This document shows, piece by piece, positions 51,339 through 59,748 of a stretch of 64,000 bases of DNA. The stretch comes from Viridibacterium sp035456105. Its GTDB lineage: Bacteria; Pseudomonadota; Gammaproteobacteria; Burkholderiales; Rhodocyclaceae. Where the stretch lies: contig DATIDV010000017.1 of NCBI GenBank assembly GCA_035456105.1, positions 558,001-622,000 of the forward strand. The letters are read 5' to 3'. Made by a program: the position numbers and the translations under genes. The notes beneath the pieces are model-generated. The model was not told where the DNA came from, did no database searches, and was given only the letters and a program-made list of their open reading frames with translations. Position 1 is the stretch's first letter, and the number at the start of each line of letters is the position of its first letter.

Positions 51339-52610
51339 GTGCAGAACTTGTCCTACGTTGATCCGCAAGCCGACAGTCCATGGGGGACTTTTCTGGCGCA
51401 AGTTGATAGCGTCGTGCCGCACTTGGGCCACTTGTCACGTTGGGTCGAGACGCTCAAGCACCCCAAGCGCTGCCTCATCGTCGACATTCCCATCGAGCTG
51501 GACAACGGCAGCGTGGCCCACTTCGAGGGCTATCGCGTACAGCACAACCTGTCGCGCGGGCCGGGCAAGGGGGGCGTGCGCTTTCATCCGAAAGTGAATC
51601 TGGAAGAGGTGATGGCGCTATCGGCGTGGATGACGGTCAAGAACGCGGCCGTGAATCTGCCGTATGGCGGCGCCAAGGGCGGTGTGCGTGTTGATCCGAA
51701 GCAACTCTCGCACAAGGAGCTGGAGCGCATCACCCGACGCTATACCAGCGAGATCGGGCTGATCATCGGACCGGACAAGGACATCCCCGCGCCGGACGTG
51801 AACACCAACGCGCAGATCATGGCGTGGATGATGGACACGTACTCGATGAACACCGGCTCGACGGCGACCGGCGTGGTGACCGGCAAGCCGATTCCCCTTG
51901 GCGGCTCACTGGGCCGTGTGAATGCAACGGGGCGCGGCGTGTACGCGGTGGGCCGCACGGTGGCGAACAAGCTGCAGATTCCGCTGCAGGGCGCGCGCAT
52001 CGCGGTGCAGGGTTTCGGCAATGTGGGTTCGGTGGCCGCATCGATGTTCGCGGACAATGGTGCGAAGCTGGTGAGCGTGCAGGATCACAGCGGCACGCTG
52101 CTCAATGACAACGGTATCGACGTGATGGCACTGGTTGCGCATGTGAAGGCCACGGGTGCCGTCGCAGGTTTTGCCGGCGCCGACAGCATTGCCGAAGAGG
52201 ATTTCTGGGGCGTGGCCAGCGACATTCTCATTCCCGCCGCACTGGAAGGGCAGATCAACGAGGCGCGCGCAGCGAAGCTCAAGACGAGGATCGTGCTTGA
52301 AGGCGCCAACGGCCCGACCACGACGACGGCCGATCTGCTTTTACATGACCGTGGCATCGTGGTGGTGCCCGACGTCATTGCCAACGCCGGTGGCGTGATC
52401 GTGTCCTACTTCGAATGGGTGCAGGATTTCAGCTCGTTCTTCTGGACCGAGGAGGAGATCTACCAGCGCCTCGACAAGATCTTGCTCGGGGCGCTGGAGC
52501 ATATCTGGCAGACGCATGTCGACCTCGCGATTCCGCTGCGCACCGCGGCCTTTGTCGTGGCCTGCACGCGCGTGCTCAACGCACGCGAGGAGCGCGGGCT
52601 GTATCCGTGA
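51339..52610 (+). CDS. NAD-type glutamate dehydrogenase
   Basis: 423 residues, the length of the GluDH group (RocG/GudB-like). N-terminal substrate domain with GPGKGGVRFHP and LPYGGAKGGVRVDP, whose Lys residues bind glutamate and drive catalysis; Rossmann domain with VQGFGNVGSVAA. It interconverts glutamate and 2-oxoglutarate plus ammonia. GTG at 51339 follows CAAGGAG. The convergent rocF gene overlaps its last 35 bases. With arginase and ornithine cyclodeaminase nearby, it suggests use of amino acids as nitrogen or carbon source. Confidence 0.93.
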   Translation: MQNLSYVDPQADSPWGTFLAQVDSVVPHLGHLSRWVETLKHPKRCLIVDIPIELDNGSVAHFEGYRVQHNLSRGPGKGGVRFHPKVNLEEVMALSAWMTVKNAAVNLPYGGAKGGVRVDPKQLSHKELERITRRYTSEIGLIIGPDKDIPAPDVNTNAQIMAWMMDTYSMNTGSTATGVVTGKPIPLGGSLGRVNATGRGVYAVGRTVANKLQIPLQGARIAVQGFGNVGSVAASMFADNGAKLVSVQDHSGTLLNDNGIDVMALVAHVKATGAVAGFAGADSIAEEDFWGVASDILIPAALEGQINEARAAKLKTRIVLEGANGPTTTTADLLLHDRGIVVVPDVIANAGGVIVSYFEWVQDFSSFFWTEEEIYQRLDKILLGALEHIWQTHVDLAIPLRTAAFVVACTRVLNAREERGLYP

Positions 52611-53574
52611 TGCCGTACAAGGGATGCGGCATGCGCATCAGGGTGCTCTTGCCGAACAGGCTTTCGACAAGGTCGACGGCCAGCTCCGCGGTTTGATTGC
52701 GCACGTCCAGCGCGGGGTTGAGTTCGACCACATCCAGCGAGGCCAGCCGGCCCGTGTCGGCAATCATCTCCATGCACAGCTGCGCTTCGCGATAGGTCGG
52801 GCCGCCGCGCACAACCGTGCCGACGCCGGGGGCGATTTCACCGTCGAGAAAGTCCACATCGAGGCTGACGTGCAGATGCGTGTCGGCGCTCATGTCAGCG
52901 AGCGCCTGGCGCATGACTTCGCGCATGCCTAGCTCGTCGATGCTGCGCATGTCGAACACTTCAATGCCGACATCATGCACGAGGCGTTGTTCGCCCGGGT
53001 CGACGCTGCGGATGCCGATCTCGAACAGCTCGTCCGGGTGCAGGGCGGGAATATCGCCACTGAGCCCGGTGAGCGCGGCCGGCCCGTAGCCGCACAGACA
53101 GGACACCGGCATGCCATGCAGATTGCCGCTGGGCGTGATGCTGGCGGTGTTGAAGTCGGCATGTGCATCCAGCCACAGCACACGCAACTTGCGGCCGTGC
53201 GTGCGGCAATGGCGCGACACGGCAGAGATGCTGCCGATGGCGAGGCTGTGATCGCCGCCCAGGGTGATGGGCACGCGCTCAGTCTGCAGTTCGGCGAAGA
53301 CGGCGTCGTGCACCAGCTGTTGCCATTGAGCGACCTCGTCGAGGTGGCGAAAGCCGTGCTGGGCGGGGCGTTGCGGATTAGCCGGGCCGACGAGGTTGCC
53401 GCAATCCCTGACTTCAATGCCGAAGCGGGCCAGCGCCTCGGGGAGACCGGCGACGCGCAGCGCTTCCGGTCCCATGCTGGCGCCGCGCACGCTGGCGCCT
53501 ATGTCGGTCGGTGCGCCGATCAGGCTCACGGCGGGCGGCGGCGGGCGGGGGGGTAATTGATGAGGTGCGTTCAT
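52576..53574 (-). CDS. rocF: Arginase (ureohydrolase family)
   Basis: 332 residues. Manganese-binding motifs GGDHSLAIGS, LWLDAHADFNT and SLDVDFLDGEI match arginase/agmatinase; SIDELGMREV and DVVELNPALD fit arginase best. It would hydrolyse arginine to ornithine and urea. Start ATG at 53574 overlaps the stop of the ornithine cyclodeaminase gene by 4 bases, so the two share a transcript. Its 3' end runs 35 bases into gdhA on the other strand. Agmatinase activity cannot be excluded. Confidence 0.9.
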   Translation of the reverse strand: MNAPHQLPPRPPPPAVSLIGAPTDIGASVRGASMGPEALRVAGLPEALARFGIEVRDCGNLVGPANPQRPAQHGFRHLDEVAQWQQLVHDAVFAELQTERVPITLGGDHSLAIGSISAVSRHCRTHGRKLRVLWLDAHADFNTASITPSGNLHGMPVSCLCGYGPAALTGLSGDIPALHPDELFEIGIRSVDPGEQRLVHDVGIEVFDMRSIDELGMREVMRQALADMSADTHLHVSLDVDFLDGEIAPGVGTVVRGGPTYREAQLCMEMIADTGRLASLDVVELNPALDVRNQTAELAVDLVESLFGKSTLMRMPHPLYGITDTARAPRVR

Positions 53575-54665
53575 GCGGCGAGTACTCCTTTGCCATGCGC
53601 TGCCGCTGGATGGAGCAACGCGAACAGGTCCTTCGGATTGGCGAGGGCGGGGATCAGGTCTAGCGCCTGCCCAACGCCAAGCTCCGTGGCCGCGTCGCGC
53701 ATGAAGCGCAGCGCGGCGTAGTCTTCCAGCGCGAAGCCGACCGAGTCGAAGACGGTGACTTCGTCGTGGTCGCAACGTCCGTTGGCGGCACCACTGAGCA
53801 CTTGCCACAACTCGGTGACGAAAAAGTCCGCAGGCATCTGCTGGATTTCGCCTTCCTTGCGTGTTTGTGGCTCGTATTCGACAAACACGCTGGCCGTGCG
53901 CAGCACGCCGGCATCCAGCTCGGTCTTGCCCGGACAGTCACCGCCTACCGCGTTGAGGTGCATTCCGGGAGCAATCATCTCCGGCGTGATGATGGTGGCG
54001 CGTGTCTTGTCGGCGGTGATCGTGGTGACGATGTCGGCACCGTCCACCGCTTCAGCCACGCTGCGGCACGCGTTGATCCTGATGCCTCCATGCTGTAGAT
54101 CACCCAGGTTGCGCATAAGTTTCGCGGTGGCCGTTGCATCGACATCGAACAGGCGCAATGAGTCGATGCCCAGCAGGTGGTGGAAGGCCAGTGCCTGGAA
54201 CTCGCTTTGCGCGCCATTACCGATCAGCGCCAAGCTGCGACTGCCGTGGCGCGCCAGCACGCGTGCCGCCAGCGCCGAGGTTGCAGCCGTGCGCAGGGCG
54301 GTGGTGAGGGTCAACTCGCTGACCAGTTGCGGCAAACCGGTCTGCACGTCGGCGAGCACGCCAAAGGCCATCACGGTCGGCAGGCCGAAGCGGTAATTGC
54401 TCGGGTGACCATTCACGTACTTGAACGAATAGCTGTGGGCGTTAGCCACCGGCATCAGTTCGATGACGCCATCCGGTGAATGGCTGGCCGTGCGCGCGGA
54501 TTTCTCGAAGTCCGGCCAACACAGGAAGTCGTCGCGAATGTAGTCGGCCATGCCTGCCAGACAGGCGCCAAGACCTTTGCAGGCAACGATATGCGTGATG
54601 TCGGAGGCGCTCAGAAAAAGGGTGTCCAGCGAGCGCGCTCTGGAACCTTTGTGTGCGGATTTCAT
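53571..54665 (-). CDS. Ornithine cyclodeaminase
   Basis: 364 residues of the OCD/mu-crystallin family with NAD-binding LALIGNGAQSEFQALAFHHLL, and NAVGGDCPGKTELD in the catalytic region. It converts ornithine to proline and ammonia. At 364 residues it is somewhat longer than typical OCD (about 330-350). Good GAGGTGAG ribosome-binding site before ATG at 54665. It is first in an operon with rocF, giving arginine to ornithine to proline, divergent from the Lrp-type regulator gene. Confidence 0.9.
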   Translation of the reverse strand: MKSAHKGSRARSLDTLFLSASDITHIVACKGLGACLAGMADYIRDDFLCWPDFEKSARTASHSPDGVIELMPVANAHSYSFKYVNGHPSNYRFGLPTVMAFGVLADVQTGLPQLVSELTLTTALRTAATSALAARVLARHGSRSLALIGNGAQSEFQALAFHHLLGIDSLRLFDVDATATAKLMRNLGDLQHGGIRINACRSVAEAVDGADIVTTITADKTRATIITPEMIAPGMHLNAVGGDCPGKTELDAGVLRTASVFVEYEPQTRKEGEIQQMPADFFVTELWQVLSGAANGRCDHDEVTVFDSVGFALEDYAALRFMRDAATELGVGQALDLIPALANPKDLFALLHPAAAHGKGVLAA

Positions 54666-54739
54666 GTTCTCACCTCGCTTGAGAGGGTCATGAGAGGAGC
54701 CATGAATCAAGTGTGGTCCATTGACAAGCCAATTCAAAT

Positions 54740-54799
54740 CGTCAATATCTTGTAGTAATAGCCAGAATATTGACGTTTCGCCAGCACATATTGGCGAAA
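54740..54799. promoter_or_regulatory. Two perfect inverted repeats in the ocd/lrp divergent promoter
   Basis: CGTCAATAT (54740-54748) and ATATTGACG (54767-54775) are perfect inverse copies 18 bases apart. Directly next to them, TTTCGCCA (54776-54783) and TGGCGAAA (54792-54799) are perfect inverse copies 8 bases apart. They are candidate binding sites for the Lrp-type protein encoded by the divergent gene. Confidence 0.65.
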
Positions 54800-54837
54800 T
54801 GCTAGATTGACCGGGTCGCCCGAAAGAACAAAAAGCT

Positions 54838-55263
54838 ATGGACGCCACAGATCAGAAACTGCTCTCACTGCTGCGCGTGGATTGCCGCATGAGCGTCGCC
54901 GCGCTGGCGCAGAAGCTCGGCGTGTCGCGCGGCACGGTGAGCAACCGCATTGCGCGGCTGGAAGACACGGGTGTAATCGTGGGCTACACGGTCAGGCTGC
55001 GTCCGGACTCGCAGCCCGACGAGATCAAGGCCTGGATGGGTATTGCCGTGCAGGGCAACGAAGCGCGGCAAGTCATCGCCAGCCTGATGGGCGAGCCCGG
55101 CGTCGCGAGCCTGCATGGCACGAATGGGCGCTGGGATCTGCTGGCCGAACTACGCGCGCAGAATCTCGGCGATCTGGCAAAAGTGCTGGAACGCATCCGC
55201 CTGATCAAGGGCATCAGCAATACGGAAACCAGCATTCATCTCGAAACCTATCGGCTGTCCTGA
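54838..55263 (+). CDS. Lrp/AsnC-family transcriptional regulator
   Basis: 141 residues. N-terminal helix-turn-helix (DQKLLSLLRVDCRMSVAALAQKLGVSRGTVSNRIARLEDTGVI) and C-terminal RAM/AsnC ligand-binding domain. It is divergent from the ornithine cyclodeaminase-arginase operon, so it probably senses arginine, ornithine or proline and controls these genes and itself; this is inference. ATG at 54838 after AAAGCT. The two inverted repeats just upstream are likely operators. Confidence 0.92.
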   Translation: MDATDQKLLSLLRVDCRMSVAALAQKLGVSRGTVSNRIARLEDTGVIVGYTVRLRPDSQPDEIKAWMGIAVQGNEARQVIASLMGEPGVASLHGTNGRWDLLAELRAQNLGDLAKVLERIRLIKGISNTETSIHLETYRLS

Positions 55264-55661
55264 CTCATGCATGCAATGACAGTGATTTTCGTAACGGGTC
55301 TTGCGGCGCTTCCCCGACGCGCCGAGCATCGAATTCCATTCTAACTGCTTCATCAAGGCGTCTCGCTGGACACCAGCCAGACCTGCATTGGTTTGCACCT
55401 GCAAGGCTATGGCCTCCCGTAGCAATTCAATGGCTTTCTCGTCATGACCTGCCCCACTCGCTTCAAGCCCACATTGCACGACGTATGATATTTGCCTGCT
55501 CACAATGATCTATTGTGAATGTCATGTGGCTTGGAAATCAGACTCGGCAGGATCCATTTCCAGACAGCCTTGCCTGCAGCTGGCCGCCTGTTGTGGTATC
55601 GAACTCCATTGTTCAGGACTGCAGCCAACCTAACCATTGTTTCTTCATTCAGTGAGGCGCT
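55264..55661. other. 398-bp gap before the lysis pair; a weak minus-strand ORF
   Basis: No clear gene. A minus-strand open frame from 55503 reads MSRQISYVVQCGLEASGAGH with a helical stretch (EKAIELLREAIALQVQ) that could be a TPR-like fragment, but its start lacks a good ribosome-binding site and its end runs into the Lrp gene. It probably includes the promoter for the holin gene. Confidence 0.35.
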
Positions 55662-56246
55662 ATGGCACCCTTTCTCGTGGCACTTATCGGTTCTGGCCTG
55701 CGCCTTGTCGCAAATGCTGCATTGGCCAAAGGATCTGAGTTCATAAAGGAAAAGACCGGAGTCGATGTCGAACAAGCCTCGCTCAGCGATGCCGACAAAC
55801 TCAAGCTGCGTCAATTCCAGGCTGAACACGAAGAGGAACTGCTGCGCCTGCAGCTTGAGGACAACCGTCTGGGTCTTGAGGAGACCAAGGCCTATCTTGC
55901 CGATGTGGAGGATGCTCGCAAGAACCAGACGGCTGTCCTCACAGATGCCAATGCTCCGTGGTATGCCAAGGCAATTCAACCCGCGCTTGCTGCATTTGTC
56001 GTACTCGCGACAGTCCTGCTTTTCGGCCTCTTCGTGTACTGGAGTGGCGACGTAGTGATGAAGGACGGCACAACGAAATCGCCACTCAACGACACCCAAA
56101 AAGACATCATCATTTACATACTGGGCGTCCTGTCCGCTGCGGTCACCCAGATTCTGGGTTACTACTTCGGAAGTTCGAAGGGCAGCGCAGACAAGACACG
56201 CAGCCTTGATGCGGCGCTTCAGAATAGTTCGGGAGCGAACAAATGA
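55662..56246 (+). CDS. Holin-like membrane protein (GTA/phage 3TM holin type)
   Basis: 194 residues. A weak N-terminal membrane segment (residues 1-25), a long charged coiled-coil helix (about 40-95), and two C-terminal membrane spans (about 105-125 and 145-163, IIIYILGVLSAAVTQILGYYFGSS). This matches the 3TM holin family of phages and gene transfer agents, which open the inner membrane for an endolysin. It overlaps the endolysin gene by 4 bases (ATGA). No other phage gene is nearby. The start is ATG at 55662 behind GTGAGG. Confidence 0.7.
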   Translation: MAPFLVALIGSGLRLVANAALAKGSEFIKEKTGVDVEQASLSDADKLKLRQFQAEHEEELLRLQLEDNRLGLEETKAYLADVEDARKNQTAVLTDANAPWYAKAIQPALAAFVVLATVLLFGLFVYWSGDVVMKDGTTKSPLNDTQKDIIIYILGVLSAAVTQILGYYFGSSKGSADKTRSLDAALQNSSGANK

Positions 56247-57574
56247 GCCTGCAGGACGAGCAGTTTGCTTTCCTCAAGGATGTGCGGCGTCTTCTTACGA
56301 AAGCCGAAGAGCTGAGCTTCGAGGTGAGTGGCGGTGAGCTGGAGCGCACGATCGAGACGCAGACAATGCTGGTGCGTACCGGTGCTGAAGCGTCAATGGA
56401 CAGCACTCACCTGCGTCGCTGTGCAATTGCCTTGAACCTGTTCAGGCCCGACGGCGATCGCTGGCGTCTGGTGCAATCCCCGGTCGAGCTCGATGAACTC
56501 GGTCGTTACTGGGAAGAGCTTGATCCCCGCAATATCTGGGGTGGTCGTCAGGGCGGAGTGCTTCAGCTGGGATGCTTCGAACGAAACCCCGGTGGCTGGC
56601 CAAGCAAGTTGGTAGCCCAGCTCGATCAACCCGACGTGAGCCTGCTGGCAATGGAAGCCGTTGCCCTGGCCGATTCCGACCGGCCCTCTGCCGTAGTGCT
56701 CAGTGCTTCGACGCAGGATCGCTCACGCCCCATTCTCAAGCGCAGCTCAACTGATCCCGGCGGCGTGGGCCTGCTTCAGGAACTGCTGGTCAAAGCGGGC
56801 AAGCTCGACAAGGCTGCGGCCCGCGGGAGCTTTGATCTGGCGACCGAACTTGCCGTCAAGGAGTTCCAGCGCGACAAGGAGCTGGTGGTAGATGGCGTGG
56901 TGGGTGAGAAGACCTGGAAAACACTTGAGCTTGAGGCCTCTGCAATCCAGGGCGGGGTCGCGCCCGCCGTCTCGCGCTTCTTGGGCGAGCAGGATTTCGT
57001 CAGGGCTGCCAGCGATTTGAATCTCGAGGTCGCAATCATCAAGGCGGTCTACAAGGTCGAATCCAACGGCAAGGGCTTCATTGGCGAGAAACCCAAAATC
57101 CTGTTCGAGGGCCATGTATTGTGGGATCGCCTGAAGCGCAAAGGCAAGAATCCGGTTCAGCTTGCGGTGGGCAATGAGTCAATTCTCTATCCCAAGTGGA
57201 CCAAAGAACATTACGTGGGTGGCGCTGGAGAGTTCAAGCGGCTTGAACTCGCAGAGAGCATTGATCAGGAGGCGGCGCGCGAATCGGCTTCCTGGGGGCT
57301 CTTTCAGATCATGGGTTACCACTGGCAAAGTCTGGGCTATCCCTCGGTCGGCAACTTCATAGACTGCATGAGTCGGCACGAGAGTGAGCAGCTGGAAGCC
57401 TTTTGTCGCTTTATCAAGACCAAAAAGATAAAGGACGGGCACTCGCTTCGCGATCTGCTGAAGGTCAAGGACTGGGCGGGTTTTGCTTTCTACTACAACG
57501 GCTCGGAGTATCGGAAGAACGCATACGACGACAAACTTCGCGAGCACTACCGACAGTTCAGTGCTGGCTCATAG
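56243..57574 (+). CDS. Endolysin: degenerate M15 peptidase, PG-binding and muramidase domains
   Basis: 443 residues, three modules. Residues 1-115 match the phage M15 peptidase fold (FLKDVRRLL; GELERT; STHLRRCAIALNLF; WGG...GCFER), but the zinc-ligand Asp of SxHxxxxAxD is Ala 63 and the His of HFE is Cys 111. Residues about 165-230 are a PG-binding-1 repeat. Residues about 245-440 are an N-acetylmuramidase (DUF3380-type) domain with catalytic Glu 273 in KVESNGKGF. Overlaps the holin gene by 4 bases. The muramidase should be active; the peptidase probably is not. Confidence 0.85.
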   Translation: MSLQDEQFAFLKDVRRLLTKAEELSFEVSGGELERTIETQTMLVRTGAEASMDSTHLRRCAIALNLFRPDGDRWRLVQSPVELDELGRYWEELDPRNIWGGRQGGVLQLGCFERNPGGWPSKLVAQLDQPDVSLLAMEAVALADSDRPSAVVLSASTQDRSRPILKRSSTDPGGVGLLQELLVKAGKLDKAAARGSFDLATELAVKEFQRDKELVVDGVVGEKTWKTLELEASAIQGGVAPAVSRFLGEQDFVRAASDLNLEVAIIKAVYKVESNGKGFIGEKPKILFEGHVLWDRLKRKGKNPVQLAVGNESILYPKWTKEHYVGGAGEFKRLELAESIDQEAARESASWGLFQIMGYHWQSLGYPSVGNFIDCMSRHESEQLEAFCRFIKTKKIKDGHSLRDLLKVKDWAGFAFYYNGSEYRKNAYDDKLREHYRQFSAGS

Positions 57575-57651
57575 GCAACGCGCCAATCGTAAGCCTGAGT
57601 CGTGACGTGACATGCCAGGTGAATCTCTGAAATAGCCGGATTCAGGAAGCG

Positions 57652-57673
57652 CGGCCGGGGCATGCCCCGGCCG
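57652..57673. terminator. GC-rich palindrome between endolysin and cysB
   Basis: Perfect 22-base palindrome with arms CGGCCGGGGC and GCCCCGGCCG around AT. It lies between convergent genes and could act as a hairpin terminator for both, though no T-run follows. Confidence 0.5.
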
Positions 57674-57690
57674 TCAGCACCCGCTCTTTG

Positions 57691-58629
57691 CTACTCCTCC
57701 GCGTCGCGACTCGGCGTAATCACCGGCTTGACGTTCGTCTCGGTCAGCTCGGGCGAGCAGTACTCGATGAAGGCATAGGCGAAGCCGCGCAGGTAGTGGC
57801 CGCGGCGCACGGCAATCCGCGTGGTGTTCTCTTCGAACAGATGCTCGGAGTCGAGCTGGCGCAGGCCCTTGTCGCGATCTGGAATGAAGGCGACAGAGGC
57901 GACGATGCCGACACCGAGGTTAAGCTCGACATAGGTCTTGATGACGTCCGCATCGAGCGCCGACATCACGATATCGGTGGCGAGGCCGGCCTTGGCGAAG
58001 GTCTGGTCGATGCGCGCGCGGCCGGTGTAGCCCTCGTGATAGGTGATCAACGGATACTCGGCGATGGCTTCCAGCGTCAGCGGCTCGACCCGGGTTAGCG
58101 GATGGCCTTCTGGCACGATGATGCTGTGATGCCAGCTGTGGAACGCGAAGGTGGCGATGTCGGGCTGGTTCTCCAGCGCCTCCGTCGCGATGCCGATGTC
58201 GGCGTCACCGGCCTGCAGCATGGCGACGATTTCCGCCGGGCTGGCCTGATGCAGTTCGAGGTGCACTTTCGGATAGGCCTTCTTGAAGCGCGTGACCACT
58301 TGCGGCAAGACATAGCGCGCCTGCGTGTGCGTGGTGACGACCGTCAGCTTGCCTTCGTCGCGTTGCGAGAACTGTTCGGCGAGACGCTTGATGTTGCGTG
58401 CGTCGAGCAGCATGCGCTCGACGATGCCGACCAGTTCCTTGCCTGGATCGGTGAGGCCGAGCAGGCGTTTGCCACGACGGATGAACAGCTCGATGCCGAG
58501 CTCATCTTCCAGATCCTTGATGTGCTTGCTGACGCCGGACTGCGAGGTGAACAGTGCGTTGGCGACTTCAGTCAGGTTGAAGTTCTGGCGAACGGTTTCG
58601 CGGATGATGCGCAGTTGCTGGAAGTTCAC
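57691..58629 (-). CDS. cysB: CysB-family LysR-type transcriptional regulator
   Basis: 312 residues. N-terminal helix-turn-helix (FNLTEVANALFTSQSGVSKHIKDLEDELGIELFIRRGKR) and effector domain typical of CysB/Cbl (TTHTQARYVLPQVVTRFKKAYP, SALDADVIKTYVELNLGVGIV). CysB controls sulfate assimilation in response to N-acetylserine, O-acetylserine or sulfur supply. It starts at GTG 58629, whose first bases overlap the cysA stop (GTGA). It is co-transcribed with the transporter it probably regulates. Cbl cannot be excluded. Confidence 0.92.
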   Translation of the reverse strand: MNFQQLRIIRETVRQNFNLTEVANALFTSQSGVSKHIKDLEDELGIELFIRRGKRLLGLTDPGKELVGIVERMLLDARNIKRLAEQFSQRDEGKLTVVTTHTQARYVLPQVVTRFKKAYPKVHLELHQASPAEIVAMLQAGDADIGIATEALENQPDIATFAFHSWHHSIIVPEGHPLTRVEPLTLEAIAEYPLITYHEGYTGRARIDQTFAKAGLATDIVMSALDADVIKTYVELNLGVGIVASVAFIPDRDKGLRQLDSEHLFEENTTRIAVRRGHYLRGFAYAFIEYCSPELTETNVKPVITPSRDAEE

Positions 58630-59744
58630 TGTATTGCTCCCCGGGTTGCGTTTGCTGCTGCAGCAGGTGCAGCAGGTGCTTGTTGTTCGAAGACTTTGAG
58701 TTGCGAGGGCACGAGCCGCACGCGGTCGCCTTCAGTGAGTGCCAGTTCACGCACGCGCACGCGGCTGACCTCGACTTCGACATGCGCCGGCGCGCCGCTG
58801 CCCGGCTCGCCTGTGAGTTCAACGCGCGAAGTCGCGCCGAAATTCAGGACGCGCACTACGGTGGCGGCAATGCCCTCGACGCCGGGCGCATCATGCACGA
58901 TGTCCAGCTCGTGCGGTCGCGCGAAGGCGATGACTTCTGCGCCATGGGCAAGGGGTACGTCATGACGATGCGCATGTCCTGCGAGGTTGACGTGTTCGCC
59001 ATCGACGCGGCCATGGAACAGGTTCACCGAACCGAGGAAGCCGTACACGAACGGTGTCGCGGGGCTGTCGTAGACCTCGTCCGGCGTGCCGATCTGTTCG
59101 ACATGGCCCTTGTTCATGAGCACCACGCGGTCGGCGACCTCGAGCGCTTCTTCCTGATCGTGCGTGACGAAGATGCTGGTGATGTGCAGCTCGTCATGCA
59201 GGCGGCGCAGCCAGCGACGCAGCTCCTTGCGTACCTGTGCATCGAGCGCGCCGAAGGGCTCGTCGAGCAGCAGCACGCGTGGCTCGACGGCCAGGGCGCG
59301 CGCCAGCGCGATGCGCTGACGTTGACCGCCGGAAAGTTGCGAAGGGAAGCGGTCGGCGAGCCAGTCGAGCTGTACCAGTTCGAGCAGGTCGTGCACCTTC
59401 TTGCGGATGATGGTTTCGCTCGGGCGCTCCTTGCGTGGCTTCACTCGCAGACCGAAAGCGACGTTGTCGAACACCGACATGTGGCGGAACAGCGCGTAAT
59501 GCTGGAACACGAAACCGACCTGACGCTCGCGCACGTGCGTCGCCGAAGCGTCTTCGCCCTCGAGCAGTACCGAGCCACTGTCGGCCGACTCAAGACCGGC
59601 GATGATGCGCAACAGGGTTGTTTTGCCGCAGCCGGACGGCCCGAGCAGGGCGACCAGTTCGCCGCTGGGAAAGTCCAGCGACACGTTGTCGAGGGCGACG
59701 AAGTCACCGAAGCGCTTGTTGATGTTGTTAACGGCTATGCTCAT
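58626..59744 (-). CDS. cysA: Sulfate/thiosulfate ABC transporter ATPase
   Basis: 372 residues. Walker A GPSGCGKTT, signature LSGGQRQR, Walker B VLLLDEPFGA and H-loop FVTHDQ mark an ABC ATPase; the C-terminal TOBE-like region (about 240-355) fits CysA. It powers uptake of sulfate or thiosulfate through CysT and CysW. ATG at 59744 is preceded by GGGAG. It lies 4 bases after cysW and overlaps cysB. Confidence 0.95.
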   Translation of the reverse strand: MSIAVNNINKRFGDFVALDNVSLDFPSGELVALLGPSGCGKTTLLRIIAGLESADSGSVLLEGEDASATHVRERQVGFVFQHYALFRHMSVFDNVAFGLRVKPRKERPSETIIRKKVHDLLELVQLDWLADRFPSQLSGGQRQRIALARALAVEPRVLLLDEPFGALDAQVRKELRRWLRRLHDELHITSIFVTHDQEEALEVADRVVLMNKGHVEQIGTPDEVYDSPATPFVYGFLGSVNLFHGRVDGEHVNLAGHAHRHDVPLAHGAEVIAFARPHELDIVHDAPGVEGIAATVVRVLNFGATSRVELTGEPGSGAPAHVEVEVSRVRVRELALTEGDRVRLVPSQLKVFEQQAPAAPAAAANATRGAIQ

Positions 59745-59748
59745 TTCA

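Noticed and set aside
51339..51345. An upstream start for gdhA
   Set aside because: GTG at 51339 has CAAGGAG at correct spacing and gives the family N-terminus; nothing upstream in frame is better.
55150..55503. A minus-strand frame with a TPR-like helix next to the Lrp gene
   Set aside because: Its second half lies antisense to the Lrp gene and it has no good start signal; kept only as a note on the intergenic region.
55264..57690. The lysis pair as part of an intact prophage
   Set aside because: No tail, capsid, terminase, replication, repressor or integrase gene on either side; the neighbours are metabolic genes.
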